A DNA stretch of 64,000 nt from the NCBI RefSeq assembly GCF_028290625.1, contig NZ_JAQGJM010000008.1, positions 186,001 to 250,000 on the forward strand, given 5' to 3'. Under the pieces are notes generated by a model that did no database searches, was not told the origin of the DNA, and worked only from the letters and a program-made list of their open reading frames with translations. Below are positions 8,958-18,384 of this stretch, piece by piece. A program made the position numbers and the translations under genes. Origin of the DNA: Devosia sp. GTDB lineage: Bacteria > Pseudomonadota > Alphaproteobacteria > Rhizobiales > Devosiaceae. The first letter of the stretch is position 1. Every line of letters begins with the position of its first letter.

Positions 8958-10096
8958 TGGTCACCGAAACCATGACCGATATCGCCATGCCTGCCATTGT
9001 CAAAAAGCCCGTGCGCGAGAGCCAGAGGGCGCTGATGTGGCGCCGCTTCAAGCAGCACAAGCTGGCGCTGGTTGCCCTCTGGATCGTCGCCGCCTTCTAT
9101 CTGGTGGCGCTGCTCGCCGAGTTTCTCGCCCCAGTTGAGCCGGGCGCCTACAATCCGCGTTACACCTATGCTCCGCCGCAGGGCATCCAGTTCATTTCGA
9201 GCAACGAGGATGGCTCCTGGTCGTTCGGGCCCTATGTCAACGGCTACAAATCCACCGTCGACCGCAAGGCGATGCGGCGGACCTTCACTATTGATCCCGA
9301 GGTGAAAATCCCGCTGCAGTTCTTCGCCCCGAGCGAGCCCTACAAGCTGGCCGGCTTCATCCCGCTTTCGGTCAAGCTGTTCGGCGTTTCCGATCCAAAG
9401 ACGCCGCTTTATATCCTGGGCGCCGACCGCCTCGGCCGCGACCTGCTCAGCCGGCTGATCCATGGCACGCGCATTTCACTCTCCATCGGGCTGGCGGGCG
9501 TCACGCTCAGCCTGTTCTTCGGCATCATCATCGGCGGCTTTTCCGGCTATTACGGCGGCTGGTTTGACAGCGTGGTGATGCGGGTGATCGAGTTCATCCG
9601 CTCCATGCCCACCATTCCGCTGTGGCTCGGCCTCGCCGCCGCCTTGCCCAAGGACTGGTCGGCGATCCAGACCTATTTCGCCATCACCGTCATCCTGTCG
9701 CTGATCGGCTGGACCGAATTGGCGCGGGTGGTGCGCGGACGGTTCCTCAGTCTGCGGACGGAGGATTTCGTCACCGCGGCGCAGCTGGATGGCGCCAGCG
9801 ACTGGCGCATCATCACGCGGCACATGGTGCCCAGTTTCATGAGCCACATCATCGCCGCGGCGACGCTGGCGGTGCCCGGCATGATCCTGGCCGAGACGGC
9901 GTTGTCGTTCCTCGGGCTGGGCCTGCAGGCGCCCATCGTCAGCTGGGGCACGCTGCTGCAGGACGCGCAGAACATCCGCACCCTCGCCACCGCACCCTGG
10001 CTACTGACGCCGGGCATTTGCGTCGTGGTGGTCATCCTGTCGCTCAATTTCTTCGGAGACGGCCTTCGCGATGCCGCTGATCCCCATGGCCGATAA
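8957..10096 (+). CDS. ABC transporter permease, DppC/OppC type
   Basis: The start ATG at 8957 overlaps the preceding stop (TGATG). The 379-residue product has an N-terminal OppC-type helix (LALVALWIVAAFYLVALLAE), a long periplasmic loop of about 150 residues before the second helix, the GADRLGRDLLSRLIHGTRIS motif, and a core with an EAA loop (TAAQLDGASDWRII). It ends in the normal [12 protein letters not shown] tail. The long first periplasmic loop is larger than in peptide DppC proteins and is seen in the carbohydrate-type subset of the family, which fits the context. Confidence 0.92.
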   Translation: MVTETMTDIAMPAIVKKPVRESQRALMWRRFKQHKLALVALWIVAAFYLVALLAEFLAPVEPGAYNPRYTYAPPQGIQFISSNEDGSWSFGPYVNGYKSTVDRKAMRRTFTIDPEVKIPLQFFAPSEPYKLAGFIPLSVKLFGVSDPKTPLYILGADRLGRDLLSRLIHGTRISLSIGLAGVTLSLFFGIIIGGFSGYYGGWFDSVVMRVIEFIRSMPTIPLWLGLAAALPKDWSAIQTYFAITVILSLIGWTELARVVRGRFLSLRTEDFVTAAQLDGASDWRIITRHMVPSFMSHIIAAATLAVPGMILAETALSFLGLGLQAPIVSWGTLLQDAQNIRTLATAPWLLTPGICVVVVILSLNFFGDGLRDAADPHGR

Positions 10097-11114
10097 ACCG
10101 CTCCTCTCCATCGAAAACATGTCCATCACCTTCTCGTCCCCCGACGAGGCGGATATCGAGGCGGTGCGCCAGGTCGACCTCACCCTCACCGCCGGCAAGA
10201 CGCTGTGCCTTGTGGGCGAGAGCGGCTGCGGCAAGTCGGTGACCGCGCGGGCGATCCTGCGTCTGCTCGACCAGAACGCCAACATTCGCACCGGTAAGAT
10301 TCTGTTCTCCGAAAAGGATGAGCCGACGATCGATCTCGCCACGCTCAAGCAGGACAGCCTGCCGCTGCGCAGGGTGCGCGGCAACAAGATCGCCATGATT
10401 TTTCAGGAGCCGATGAGTTCGCTGTCGCCGGTGCACACCATTGGCGATCAGATCGACGAGATGATCCTGATCCACGAAGGGCTGAACCAGAAGCAGGCGC
10501 GCGAGCGCACCGTGGCGCTGCTCGATCAGGTCGGTATTCCGGGCGCACGGGAGCGGGCGGATGCCTATCCGTTCCAGCTATCGGGCGGGCTGCGGCAACG
10601 CGCGATGATCGCCATGGCGCTGGCCTGCACGCCGGACCTGCTGATCGCCGACGAGCCGACGACGGCGCTGGATGTGACGACACAGGCGCAAATCCTCGAC
10701 CTGCTGCGGCAACTGCAGGCGGACTACGGCATGGCGATGCTGTTCATTACCCATGACTTGGGCGTTGTCGCGGAAATCGCCGACGAGGTGGCGGTGATGT
10801 ATTTGGGCGACGTGGTGGAGCAGGGCAATGTCTATGACGTGTTCCGGTCGCCGCAGCATCCGTACACTCGGGCGCTGATGGCCTCGATCCCCAAGATGGC
10901 GCGCAAGGCCGACCGGGTGCGGCTGTCGCCCATCAAGGGCACGGTGCCCTCGGCCTCGGACCGGCCCGAAGGCTGCGCCTTCACCAGCCGGTGTCCCCAC
11001 GCGTTCGAGCCCTGTGCCACGATCCGGCCGGAGCGGACGGTGGTGGGCGACGATCATATTGCGCGGTGTCACCTGCTCACGCAGGCGCCGGCCTTGGCGG
11101 AGGCGAACGCATGA
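10071..11114 (+). CDS. ABC transporter ATP-binding protein, DppD/OppD type
   Basis: The protein has Walker A GESGCGKS, a Q-loop in [19 protein letters not shown], the signature LSGGLRQR (Leu where most relatives have Gln), Walker [13 protein letters not shown] and the switch His in [13 protein letters not shown]-terminal oligopeptide-transporter extension carries the Cys-containing [15 protein letters not shown] motif. Two starts are possible: ATG 10071 with GGAG 12 bases upstream, or ATG 10086 (MADKPLL), which fits family length better. Both overlap the permease gene. It works as a heterodimer with the next ATPase. Confidence 0.9.
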   Translation: MPLIPMADKPLLSIENMSITFSSPDEADIEAVRQVDLTLTAGKTLCLVGESGCGKSVTARAILRLLDQNANIRTGKILFSEKDEPTIDLATLKQDSLPLRRVRGNKIAMIFQEPMSSLSPVHTIGDQIDEMILIHEGLNQKQARERTVALLDQVGIPGARERADAYPFQLSGGLRQRAMIAMALACTPDLLIADEPTTALDVTTQAQILDLLRQLQADYGMAMLFITHDLGVVAEIADEVAVMYLGDVVEQGNVYDVFRSPQHPYTRALMASIPKMARKADRVRLSPIKGTVPSASDRPEGCAFTSRCPHAFEPCATIRPERTVVGDDHIARCHLLTQAPALAEANA

Positions 11115-12145
11115 GCACGCTGCTGAAAGTCGACAACCTGTCGAAGAGCTATTCGCTGAATTCGGGCCTGTTCGGACCAAGCCGGACGCTGGATGCCCTC
11201 AGCGATGTCAGCTTGACCGTCGAGGCGGGTGAAACGCTGGCGGTAGTGGGCGAGAGCGGTTGTGGCAAGACCACGCTGGGGCGCTGCATCATCAAGGCGC
11301 AGCCGTCCACGGCGGGCACGGTGACCTATTATCCCAAGGGCCACGAGCCGGTCGAACTGACAGCGCTCAACAAGCGGCAGATCAAGCCGTGGCGGCAGGA
11401 TATCCGCATGATCTTCCAGGACCCGATGAGTTCGCTCAATCCGAATATGCGGGTGTTCGATATCGTCGCCGAGCCGCTGCGCATCCACAAGATTGCCAAG
11501 GGCCGCGAGCTGGAAGACCGGGTGGTCTCTACCCTGGAAAAGGTGGGTATCGCCGCCGACGGCGTCGGGCGTTATCCGCATGCCTTCTCCGGCGGGCAGC
11601 GGCAGCGCATCGGCATCGCCCGGGCGCTGGTGCTCGATCCGAAACTGGTGATCGCTGACGAGGCGGTTTCGGCGCTGGACGTGTCGATCCAGGCGCAGAT
11701 TCTCAACCTGCTCGAAGACCTCAAGAGCGATTTCGGGCTCACCTACATTTTCATCAGCCACGATCTGGGCGTGGTGAACTACATCGCTGACCGGGTGGTG
11801 GTGATGTATCTGGGCCATGTGGTGGAGAATGCGCCCACCGAAATGCTGTTCGAGCGGCCGCGCCATCCCTATACCGAAGTGCTGCTGGAAGCCCTGCCGA
11901 TAGCCGATCCGCTGCGCCGCAAGGGGCGCAACGTCGAGGTGCGGGGCGAAATCCCCTACTTGGGCAATCGCCCGGTCGGCTGCCCGTTCCACACCCGCTG
12001 CCGCTATGCGCAGGACATTTGCCGCTCCCAACGCCCAGCTTTGCGCCCCATCAATGGCACGGCACAGGAAGCGGCGTGCCATTTCGCCGAAAGTTTAGAC
12101 CTCAAGGGCGCCTATGAAGCGCCCGCCACCGGGACTTATGCCTAA
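11111..12145 (+). CDS. ABC transporter ATP-binding protein, DppF/OppF type
   Basis: ATG 11111 overlaps the previous TGA as ATGA, giving 344 residues. Walker A is GESGCGKT, the signature is FSGGQRQR, Walker B is LVIADEAVSALD (Ala where the family usually has Pro) and the H-loop is FISHDLGVVNYI. The C-terminal Cys motif reads GCPFHTRCRYAQDIC. This is the second nucleotide-binding subunit of the importer, and its gene is translationally coupled to its neighbours on both sides. Confidence 0.93.
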   Translation: MSTLLKVDNLSKSYSLNSGLFGPSRTLDALSDVSLTVEAGETLAVVGESGCGKTTLGRCIIKAQPSTAGTVTYYPKGHEPVELTALNKRQIKPWRQDIRMIFQDPMSSLNPNMRVFDIVAEPLRIHKIAKGRELEDRVVSTLEKVGIAADGVGRYPHAFSGGQRQRIGIARALVLDPKLVIADEAVSALDVSIQAQILNLLEDLKSDFGLTYIFISHDLGVVNYIADRVVVMYLGHVVENAPTEMLFERPRHPYTEVLLEALPIADPLRRKGRNVEVRGEIPYLGNRPVGCPFHTRCRYAQDICRSQRPALRPINGTAQEAACHFAESLDLKGAYEAPATGTYA

Positions 12146-13999
12146 ATGACCTATGATCCGCTGAGTGCCAATCCACTGGCCGGCAATCCACTCAAGTCGC
12201 GCGCCGATGTCGAAACGGGCCTGAACGACCTGTTCGCGCCGCTGCTGCCGTATTTTTCCGAGGGCGGCGCGCGGGTGCGGCTAGACGCGGCGGCGGCGCA
12301 TTTCGACCGGGCGGCGGCGGACCTCGAAGGCTTTGCCCGCCCACTCTGGGGGCTGACGCCGTTGGCGGCGGGCGGCGGCAAGTTTGAGCATTGGGAACTC
12401 TACCGGCGTGGCCTCGCCAATGGCACCGATCCCGAGCATCCCGAATATTGGGGCGCGGTCAATTCCACCGACCAGCGCATGGTCGAGCTGGCGGCGATCG
12501 GTTTCACGATGCGTATGGTGCCGCAGCTTGTTTGGGAGCCGCTACCACAGAAGGCCAAGGACAATCTCGCCGCCTATCTCAAGCATGCGCGGCAGTTCGA
12601 TTATGCCGACAATAACTGGAAGTTCTTCCGCATACTGGTCGATCTGGGCCTGGAGGAATGCGGGGTCGAGTTCGACCGCTCGCTGACCGATAAATACCTC
12701 GAAGAGCTGGATGGCTTCTATCTTGGTGAGGGCTGGTATCGAGACGGCAATGTGCGGCGGATCGATCATTACATTCCCTTCGCCATGCACTTTTATGGGC
12801 TGATCTACGCCAAGCTGGCGCGGGGCGATGAGGCCCGCGTGGCGCGCTACAAGGAACGCGCGGTGTTGTTCGCGCAGGACATTCGCTCCTGGTTCGATGA
12901 GGATGGTGGCGTGCTCGCCTTCGGGCGCAGCCTGACCTATCGGTTTGCTTGTGGCGGGTTCTGGGGGGCGCTGGCGTTTGCTGATGTCGAGGCGCTGCCC
13001 TGGGGCGAGATCAAAGGCCAGTTCATGCGCCACCTGCGCTGGTGGGCCGACAAGCCCATCGCCAATCGCGACAGCGTTCTCAGCATCGGCTACGGCTATC
13101 CCAACCTGTTCATGTCCGAGAGCTACAATTCGGCCGGCTCGCCCTATTGGGCGCTCAAGGCCTTTTTGCCGCTGGCGCTGGCGGCGGACCATCCGTTCTG
13201 GACGGCGGCGGAAGTGCCTGTCGAGCCCAGCAAGAAACCGCTGCCGCTCAAGCACCCTGGCATGGTGATGATGCACACGCGGGGCAATGTGGTGGCGCTG
13301 TCGAGCGGCCAGCAGAATTGGCAGATGCGGGCGGGCGCCGAGAAATACGCCAAGTTCGTCTATTCGTCGCGCTACGGCTTCTCGGTGGAAGTGGACGAAC
13401 GCGCCTACCACATGGGCGCCTTCGACGGTGCGCTGGCCTTCTCGGATGATGGGCGGCACTACCGGGTGCGCGAGGCCAACGAGGTCGCGCAGATCGCCGA
13501 GAATACGCTGTTCGCGCGCTGGAAACCCTGGAGCGATGTGACGGTCGAAACCTGGCTCATCCCAGCCAATCTCTGGCATATCCGCGTGCATCGGATCACC
13601 ACGCCGCGCGTCCTGCACGCCACCGAGGGCGGATTTGCCATTGCGCGGGCTGACCTCAATGCGGATCGCACCATCGAGGAAGCCGGACGCGGCGCGGCCA
13701 TCAGCCCAACCGATGTCAGCGCCATCGTCGATCTGGCCGGCCAGCGCGACGGACGGGCGCACAAGGCCTATCCCAACACCAATCTGATCGTGGCGAAGAC
13801 CCTGGTGCCGCAGTTGCGGGGTGAAATCCCGGTCGGCACCACGGTGCTGATGACGGCGGCGATGGCGCTGCCGGCGGGAGCGGAAGCCGATGCCGCGCTG
13901 ACGAGGCCACCCCATGCGCCGGACCTTGCGGCGCTCGAAGCCCTGTTTGCCCGCGAGGGCATAGACGTCAGCGCCATTCTGGTGGCGGAGAGGTTTTGA
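12146..13999 (+). CDS. DUF2264 domain-containing protein
   Basis: The ATG follows the previous TAA directly. The 617-residue protein matches the DUF2264 pattern I know: an N-terminal alpha/alpha-barrel-like region containing FARPLWGLTPLAAGG (about residues 62-76), PEYWGAVNSTDQRMVELAAI, and SIGYGYPNLFMSESYNSAGSPYW (residues about 313-335), followed by a beta-rich C-terminal half. No signal peptide is seen, so it should be cytoplasmic. DUF2264 proteins resemble polysaccharide lyases and unsaturated glycoside hydrolases in overall design, but no activity is established. The gene is embedded in a transporter operon, so a role in breaking down the imported compound is likely. Confidence 0.85.
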   Translation: MTYDPLSANPLAGNPLKSRADVETGLNDLFAPLLPYFSEGGARVRLDAAAAHFDRAAADLEGFARPLWGLTPLAAGGGKFEHWELYRRGLANGTDPEHPEYWGAVNSTDQRMVELAAIGFTMRMVPQLVWEPLPQKAKDNLAAYLKHARQFDYADNNWKFFRILVDLGLEECGVEFDRSLTDKYLEELDGFYLGEGWYRDGNVRRIDHYIPFAMHFYGLIYAKLARGDEARVARYKERAVLFAQDIRSWFDEDGGVLAFGRSLTYRFACGGFWGALAFADVEALPWGEIKGQFMRHLRWWADKPIANRDSVLSIGYGYPNLFMSESYNSAGSPYWALKAFLPLALAADHPFWTAAEVPVEPSKKPLPLKHPGMVMMHTRGNVVALSSGQQNWQMRAGAEKYAKFVYSSRYGFSVEVDERAYHMGAFDGALAFSDDGRHYRVREANEVAQIAENTLFARWKPWSDVTVETWLIPANLWHIRVHRITTPRVLHATEGGFAIARADLNADRTIEEAGRGAAISPTDVSAIVDLAGQRDGRAHKAYPNTNLIVAKTLVPQLRGEIPVGTTVLMTAAMALPAGAEADAALTRPPHAPDLAALEALFAREGIDVSAILVAERF

Positions 14000-15006
14000 T
14001 GGCACCCAAGCTCGCCTTCGCCATGGCGGCGGACAAGACCAAATATGTGTTCGACGAGGCCTCGCTGGCGCGGCTGTCGGCATGTTGCGAGGTCGTGTCG
14101 CCCACTCCGATCGAGGATTTTTCGACCCCCGAGGCACGGCGCATCCTGCGCGACCTCGATATTCTGGTCACCGGCTGGGGCTGTCCCCAGATCAGCGCCG
14201 AAGTTGTCGCCGCAGCGCCCAAGCTGCGCCTGATTGCCCATGCGGCCGGCACGGTGAAGTACACGCTGGACGCGGCCGTCTACGACGCCGGCATCACCGT
14301 CACCCATGCGGCCGATGCCAATGCGGTGCCGGTCGCCGAATTCACCCTCGCGGCGATCATTTTCGCCAACAAGCACGTGTTCCAACTGCGCGATCTCTAT
14401 CGCGCCGATCCCAGCCGCCGCTCCACCTATGCGATGATGGACGAGCCGATCGGCAACTATCGCCGCACCATTGGGCTCGTCGGCGCGTCGCGCATCGGCC
14501 GCAAGGTGGCGAAGTTTCTCGAAGCCTTCGATTTCGAGGTGCTACTGAGCGACCCCTATGTGTCGGCCAGCGATCCGATCACGCAAAGCGTGCAATTGGT
14601 GGATCTCGATACGCTGATGCGGCGCTCGGATGTGGTCTCGGTGCATGCTCCATCGCTGCCATCGACGCGACACATGATTGGGGCGCGCGAATTCGGGCTG
14701 ATGCGCGCCAATACGGCGTTCATCAACACGGCGCGGGGCGCCATCATTGACGAAAATGCGCTGATCGCCGAACTGCAAACCGGGCGCATCCATGCGGTGA
14801 TCGACGTCACCGATCCGGAGATTCCGGCGCAGGATTCTCCGCTTTATCACTTGCCCAATGTGTTCCTGACGCCGCATGTTGCCGGGGCCGTCGGCACCGA
14901 GCGGTTGCGGCTGGGCCAGATGGTGGTCGAGGAAGTCGAGCGCTTTGTCGCCGGAAAACCGCTGGAATTTGCTATCGAACCGGCGATCCTGGAGCGCCTT
15001 GCATGA
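13999..15006 (+). CDS. D-2-hydroxyacid dehydrogenase (NAD-binding)
   Basis: ATG 13999 shares its A with the preceding TGA, giving 335 residues. The Rossmann motif is GLVGASRIGRKVAKFLEAFD (a G-x-S-x-x-G variant). The catalytic Arg lies in NTARGAIIDENAL, and the Glu/His pair in DPEIPAQDSPLY and LTPHVAGA, matching the D-isomer-specific 2-hydroxyacid dehydrogenase family (PGDH/glyoxylate reductase type). It would interconvert a 2-oxoacid and a D-2-hydroxyacid with NAD(P). Its place in the operon suggests it acts on a product of the imported compound. The substrate cannot be read from sequence. Confidence 0.9.
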   Translation: MAPKLAFAMAADKTKYVFDEASLARLSACCEVVSPTPIEDFSTPEARRILRDLDILVTGWGCPQISAEVVAAAPKLRLIAHAAGTVKYTLDAAVYDAGITVTHAADANAVPVAEFTLAAIIFANKHVFQLRDLYRADPSRRSTYAMMDEPIGNYRRTIGLVGASRIGRKVAKFLEAFDFEVLLSDPYVSASDPITQSVQLVDLDTLMRRSDVVSVHAPSLPSTRHMIGAREFGLMRANTAFINTARGAIIDENALIAELQTGRIHAVIDVTDPEIPAQDSPLYHLPNVFLTPHVAGAVGTERLRLGQMVVEEVERFVAGKPLEFAIEPAILERLA

Positions 15007-16703
15007 CCCTGCTGAGCCATGACGAAAGCCCGTTTTCCCGCCTTGGCACGCTGTCGTCCGCGCAGGAGGATATCAAGGCCGCCGATCACCAGGCGCGGCT
15101 ACAATGGCTGACTTGGGACCGCACGCCCGAGGATATCGCCAGCCCCGAGCATGTTGCGCGCAAGGAGCGGTTGGCGCTGACGGCAGGCGCCAGTTTTGCG
15201 CCGACTGCCTATGTGGCGGCGGAGGCAGCGGTTTTTACCAGCCATCTGGTGCTGGGCGAGCATAGCTGGATTGCCGGCCATGCCCTGGTGCGTGGCGACA
15301 TCGAATTCGGCGCGCATTCCACGGTCAATTCATATGCCTGCATTTCGGGCAAGGTGCGGTTCGGGGATGGCGTGCGCATCGCCTCGCATGCCTCCATCGT
15401 CGGGTTCAACCACGGTTTCGATGATCCAAACGTGCCGATCCACGCGCAGAAACACTACAGCGCTGGCATCGTGGTGGAGGATGACGTGTGGATCGGCGCC
15501 AATGCCGTCATCCTCGATGGCGTCACCGTCGGCAAGGGTGCAGTGATCGCGGCGGGGGCTGTGGTCAGCAAGGACGTGCCGCCCATGTCGATCGTGGCTG
15601 GTGTGCCCGCCAAAATCGTGCGGCGGCGGGGTGAGTTGGCGGCCGGAAAGCAGGTGCAGGCCGATAGCGAGGCGGCCCTTAAGCGTCTTGGCGAGATGGC
15701 GAAAAACCAGTGGCCGGACATTTTGGCACGGCATCGACGGGATGGTTCGTACCTGTCGTTCGAGGCCAGTGGCCAAGCCAAGCAGAGCATCCGGCACCTG
15801 TGCGATGCCGTGGAAATTGCCACCTCGTTTGACGCACTTCCAGAGGGGCTCGATGTCCCCGCCACCATTGCGCAACTGCAGGATGTGCAGGACGCGGCGA
15901 CGGGCCTGTTCCCCGATCCGTTCCAGCCGCCGGCCCCCGGGCAGGCGGTGCGCGACAACGGGTTGGCGCTCTACAACGTGCTGGCGGTCGGCTATGCGCT
16001 AGAATGCTTGGGCAGCCAGCCGCGACAGCGGATCGGGGCGGTCGAGGATCTTGATGCCAATGCACTCTGCGATTGGCTGGACGGCTTGAGTTGGCGGGAG
16101 CGGGCCTGGGGCGCTGGCGCGGCCGTCGACGCCATCGGCACGGCGCTGTATTTCAACGCCCGTTATTTCACCACGGGCCGCAGTCGCGAGACGCTGTTCG
16201 GCTGGCTGGCGCTGAAGCAGGATCGCGCCACCGGACTGTGGGGCTCGACCACCGAGGCCGAAGGATTGCTGCAGCCCGTCAATGGCTTTTATCGGCTGAC
16301 GCGCGGCACTTATGCGCAGTTCGGCCTGCCGGTGCCGCAAGCGGAGGCAGCGATCAATTCGGTGCTGCTGAACTATCGCAATTACGGCGGCTTTTCCGGG
16401 CCGACCTACACGGCGTGCAATCTGCTCGACACTATCCATCCGCTGCGGCTGTGCCTGCAACAGACCGATTATCGCCGCGCCGAGGCCGAGGCCATCGCGC
16501 ATGCGATCATCGGGCGGGCGGCAGAACGCTGGGTGCCCGGTGAAGGATTTGCCTTTGCCGATGGGCAGGTGACCAGCCTGCAGGGTACCGAGATGTGGCT
16601 GTCGGTGGTGCATCTGGCCGCCGATCTGCTGGGCTTCGCCGATGCTTTCCCGTTCGTGCCCAAGGGCGTGCATCGCACTCGCGCCGTGGGAATGGGGTTG
16701 TGA
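15003..16703 (+). CDS. Hexapeptide-repeat acetyltransferase fused to an unrecognised helical C-terminal domain
   Basis: ATG 15003 overlaps the previous stop (ATGA). Residues about 60-215 form a left-handed beta-helix of hexapeptide repeats. They include YACISGKVRFGDGVRIASHA, a His-rich loop VGFNHGFDDPNVPIHAQ and the C-terminal DVWIGANAVILDGVTVGKGA run, typical of NodL/WbbJ-type CoA-dependent acetyltransferases. The remaining roughly 330 residues are not part of that family. They are alpha-helical, rich in Trp/Gly turns (RERAWGAGAAVDAIGTALYF, CNLLDTIHPLRLCLQQTDYR) and resemble an alpha/alpha toroid such as those of terpenoid-cyclase or glycosidase folds, but I cannot name the family. The length (566) is far above the usual 180-220 for the transferase alone. 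Confidence 0.8.
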   Translation: MTLLSHDESPFSRLGTLSSAQEDIKAADHQARLQWLTWDRTPEDIASPEHVARKERLALTAGASFAPTAYVAAEAAVFTSHLVLGEHSWIAGHALVRGDIEFGAHSTVNSYACISGKVRFGDGVRIASHASIVGFNHGFDDPNVPIHAQKHYSAGIVVEDDVWIGANAVILDGVTVGKGAVIAAGAVVSKDVPPMSIVAGVPAKIVRRRGELAAGKQVQADSEAALKRLGEMAKNQWPDILARHRRDGSYLSFEASGQAKQSIRHLCDAVEIATSFDALPEGLDVPATIAQLQDVQDAATGLFPDPFQPPAPGQAVRDNGLALYNVLAVGYALECLGSQPRQRIGAVEDLDANALCDWLDGLSWRERAWGAGAAVDAIGTALYFNARYFTTGRSRETLFGWLALKQDRATGLWGSTTEAEGLLQPVNGFYRLTRGTYAQFGLPVPQAEAAINSVLLNYRNYGGFSGPTYTACNLLDTIHPLRLCLQQTDYRRAEAEAIAHAIIGRAAERWVPGEGFAFADGQVTSLQGTEMWLSVVHLAADLLGFADAFPFVPKGVHRTRAVGMGL

Positions 16704-17347
16704 GGCGCAAGGCGCTCGTCGTCTGGGGCGGGATGGAGCTGCATACGCCGGAACGCAGCGCCAATGTGGTGCGCGAACTGCTGGAGGCCGAGGGATTTTC
16801 GGTCACCGTAACACCGGATTACGACGCGCTGGGCGCCGAGGGTATCGCGGACAATGCGCTGGTGGTGCCGGTGATCACCGATGGGGTGCTGGCGCCGGAG
16901 CTGATGGCGCGACTGGTGGGCGCGATCCAGGCGGGCACGGGTTTGGCCGGGTTTCATATGGGGCTGGCCACCAGTTTTCGCTCAAGCGTGCCGTTCCGCT
17001 ATGCGGCGGGCTGCTATTGGGTGTCGCATCCGGGCAATATCATAACCTACCGGGTCGATGTGACGCGCGGCGATCATCCAATCATGGCGGGGATCGAGAG
17101 TTTCGAGCATACGTCCGAGCAGTATTATCTGAACTATGACCCGGCGGTCGAAGTGCTGGCGACGACGACGTTTTCCGGTGAGTTTCATCCGTGGCGCAAG
17201 GATGTGGTGATGCCGGTGGTGTTCACCACCATGCATGGGCAGGGGCGGGTGTTTTATTCGTCGCTCGGGCACACAGCGGATGAACTGGCGCTCCCGCAGG
17301 CGCGCGAAATTCTCAGGCGCGGCCTGCTGTGGGCGGCGCGGGACTGA
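16700..17347 (+). CDS. ThuA-like domain protein
   Basis: The start is GTG 16700, overlapping the previous TGA as GTGA, and gives 215 residues. The sequence KALVVWGGMELHTPERSA, a central GLAGFHMGL segment, the DHPIMAGIESFEHTSEQYY stretch and VFTTMHGQGRVFYSSLGHTA match the ThuA family (trehalose-utilisation type, class I glutamine-amidotransferase-like fold). ThuA proteins in rhizobia take part in trehalose and related disaccharide catabolism through 3-keto derivatives. This is the last gene of the operon. It supports a carbohydrate role for the whole unit, although the reaction is unknown. Confidence 0.85.
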   Translation: MRRKALVVWGGMELHTPERSANVVRELLEAEGFSVTVTPDYDALGAEGIADNALVVPVITDGVLAPELMARLVGAIQAGTGLAGFHMGLATSFRSSVPFRYAAGCYWVSHPGNIITYRVDVTRGDHPIMAGIESFEHTSEQYYLNYDPAVEVLATTTFSGEFHPWRKDVVMPVVFTTMHGQGRVFYSSLGHTADELALPQAREILRRGLLWAARD

Positions 17348-17372
17348 GATTTTCTAGCCATCACCAGACCGA

Positions 17373-17479
17373 CTCCTCCCCCTTGACGGGGAGGATGGGT
17401 GGGGGTGTTCGGAGCCACAATGTCGGTACCGGGCTAAACTTCCCCCCACCCTTGATCCCTCCCCGCGAAGGGGGAGGGA
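17373..17479. repeat. Dispersed GC-rich repeat, family A (copy 2)
   Basis: This is a second copy of the element at 7822-7928, in the same orientation and with the same block order. It starts CTCCTCCCCCTTGACGGGGA and ends CCCTCCCCGCGAAGGGGGAG. It sits between two convergent genes, where its hairpins could end transcription from both sides. Confidence 0.75.
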
Positions 17480-17496
17480 GTTGACTGATGGATAGG

Positions 17497-18213
17497 TTAC
17501 AACGTCCCAGCAGCCTGTCTTTTCAGATATTCCGACTCCGGTAGCGCCCCGGCATATTTGAGTTCACGATTGGCGCGTTCCCAGAATAGCGGATGGACGC
17601 GGTCGAGCAGCGCGGGCGGCGTCGCGGCGAGGCCCAGTTGTGCGGCGGTGTCCGCATCCAGATACAGCACCACATTCTGCTTGTACCAGGCAGGGATTTG
17701 CTCGTCGGTCCAGATGGTGGGCCGAACGACATCAAACGGCTTGTAGCCGTGGCTGGCGAAGTGGGCGGCCCAATAGCCCTGCCATTGCTCGTTGAGATGG
17801 TTGACGCCGCCCTGGCCTGGAATGGCGGCGCTGAACAGCACGGCGGGTGCGAGCGCGACAAGGTCGGCAACGAAGCTCCCGGCGCGGTCGGGGGTCAGGT
17901 GCTCAGCGACTTCGAGCGACATGGCCAGGTCGACGCGGGGTCCGGTGAAGCGCTGCTCCAGGTCTTGGGGCGCAAAGACGATGCGGGGATCATCGAGCTG
18001 ATCGGACGTGACCCAGTTGCCTTCGATACCGAAGGCGGTTGCGGCACCATCGGCCAAAGCGGCCGCGAGCCAGGTGCCGGTGCCGCAGCCGATATCAGCG
18101 ACCGCGCGGCGGGGCAGACTGGCGGGCAGGGCCGAGAGAATCCGCGCGGCGGCGTGGGCGGTGCCGGCGCGGCGGTTGCTGTAGAAATCGCTGGGATAGA
18201 TCGAAGCTGTCAT
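17497..18213 (-). CDS. Class I SAM-dependent methyltransferase
   Basis: The 238-residue product starts MTASIYPSDFY at ATG 18213. A GTG at 18243 would add ten residues but looks less natural. Motif I is VADIGCGTGTWLAAAL (about residues 40-55), followed by an acidic turn (FGIEGNWV) and a post-motif block FTGPRVDLAMSLEVAEHL, as in the Methyltransf_11/23 group. No membrane segment is present. The methyl acceptor is unknown. The gene stands alone on the minus strand between two operons and shares its upstream gap with the transporter promoter at 18582. Confidence 0.85.
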   Translation of the reverse strand: MTASIYPSDFYSNRRAGTAHAAARILSALPASLPRRAVADIGCGTGTWLAAALADGAATAFGIEGNWVTSDQLDDPRIVFAPQDLEQRFTGPRVDLAMSLEVAEHLTPDRAGSFVADLVALAPAVLFSAAIPGQGGVNHLNEQWQGYWAAHFASHGYKPFDVVRPTIWTDEQIPAWYKQNVVLYLDADTAAQLGLAATPPALLDRVHPLFWERANRELKYAGALPESEYLKRQAAGTL

Positions 18214-18384
18214 GGTCTCGCCGCTCGCAATACCCGGCGACACTAACCCGGACAGCGGCTTTCAACCAGCCGATGTGCCCTTGGCCAAAGCGAAAGTCCT
18301 GCACAAAATCCACGGACATTGTTGCCGATGGCCGGAGGATAGGCGCGCGACCGGGCAATTGACCGGCCCGGTCCGGCGTGTCAG

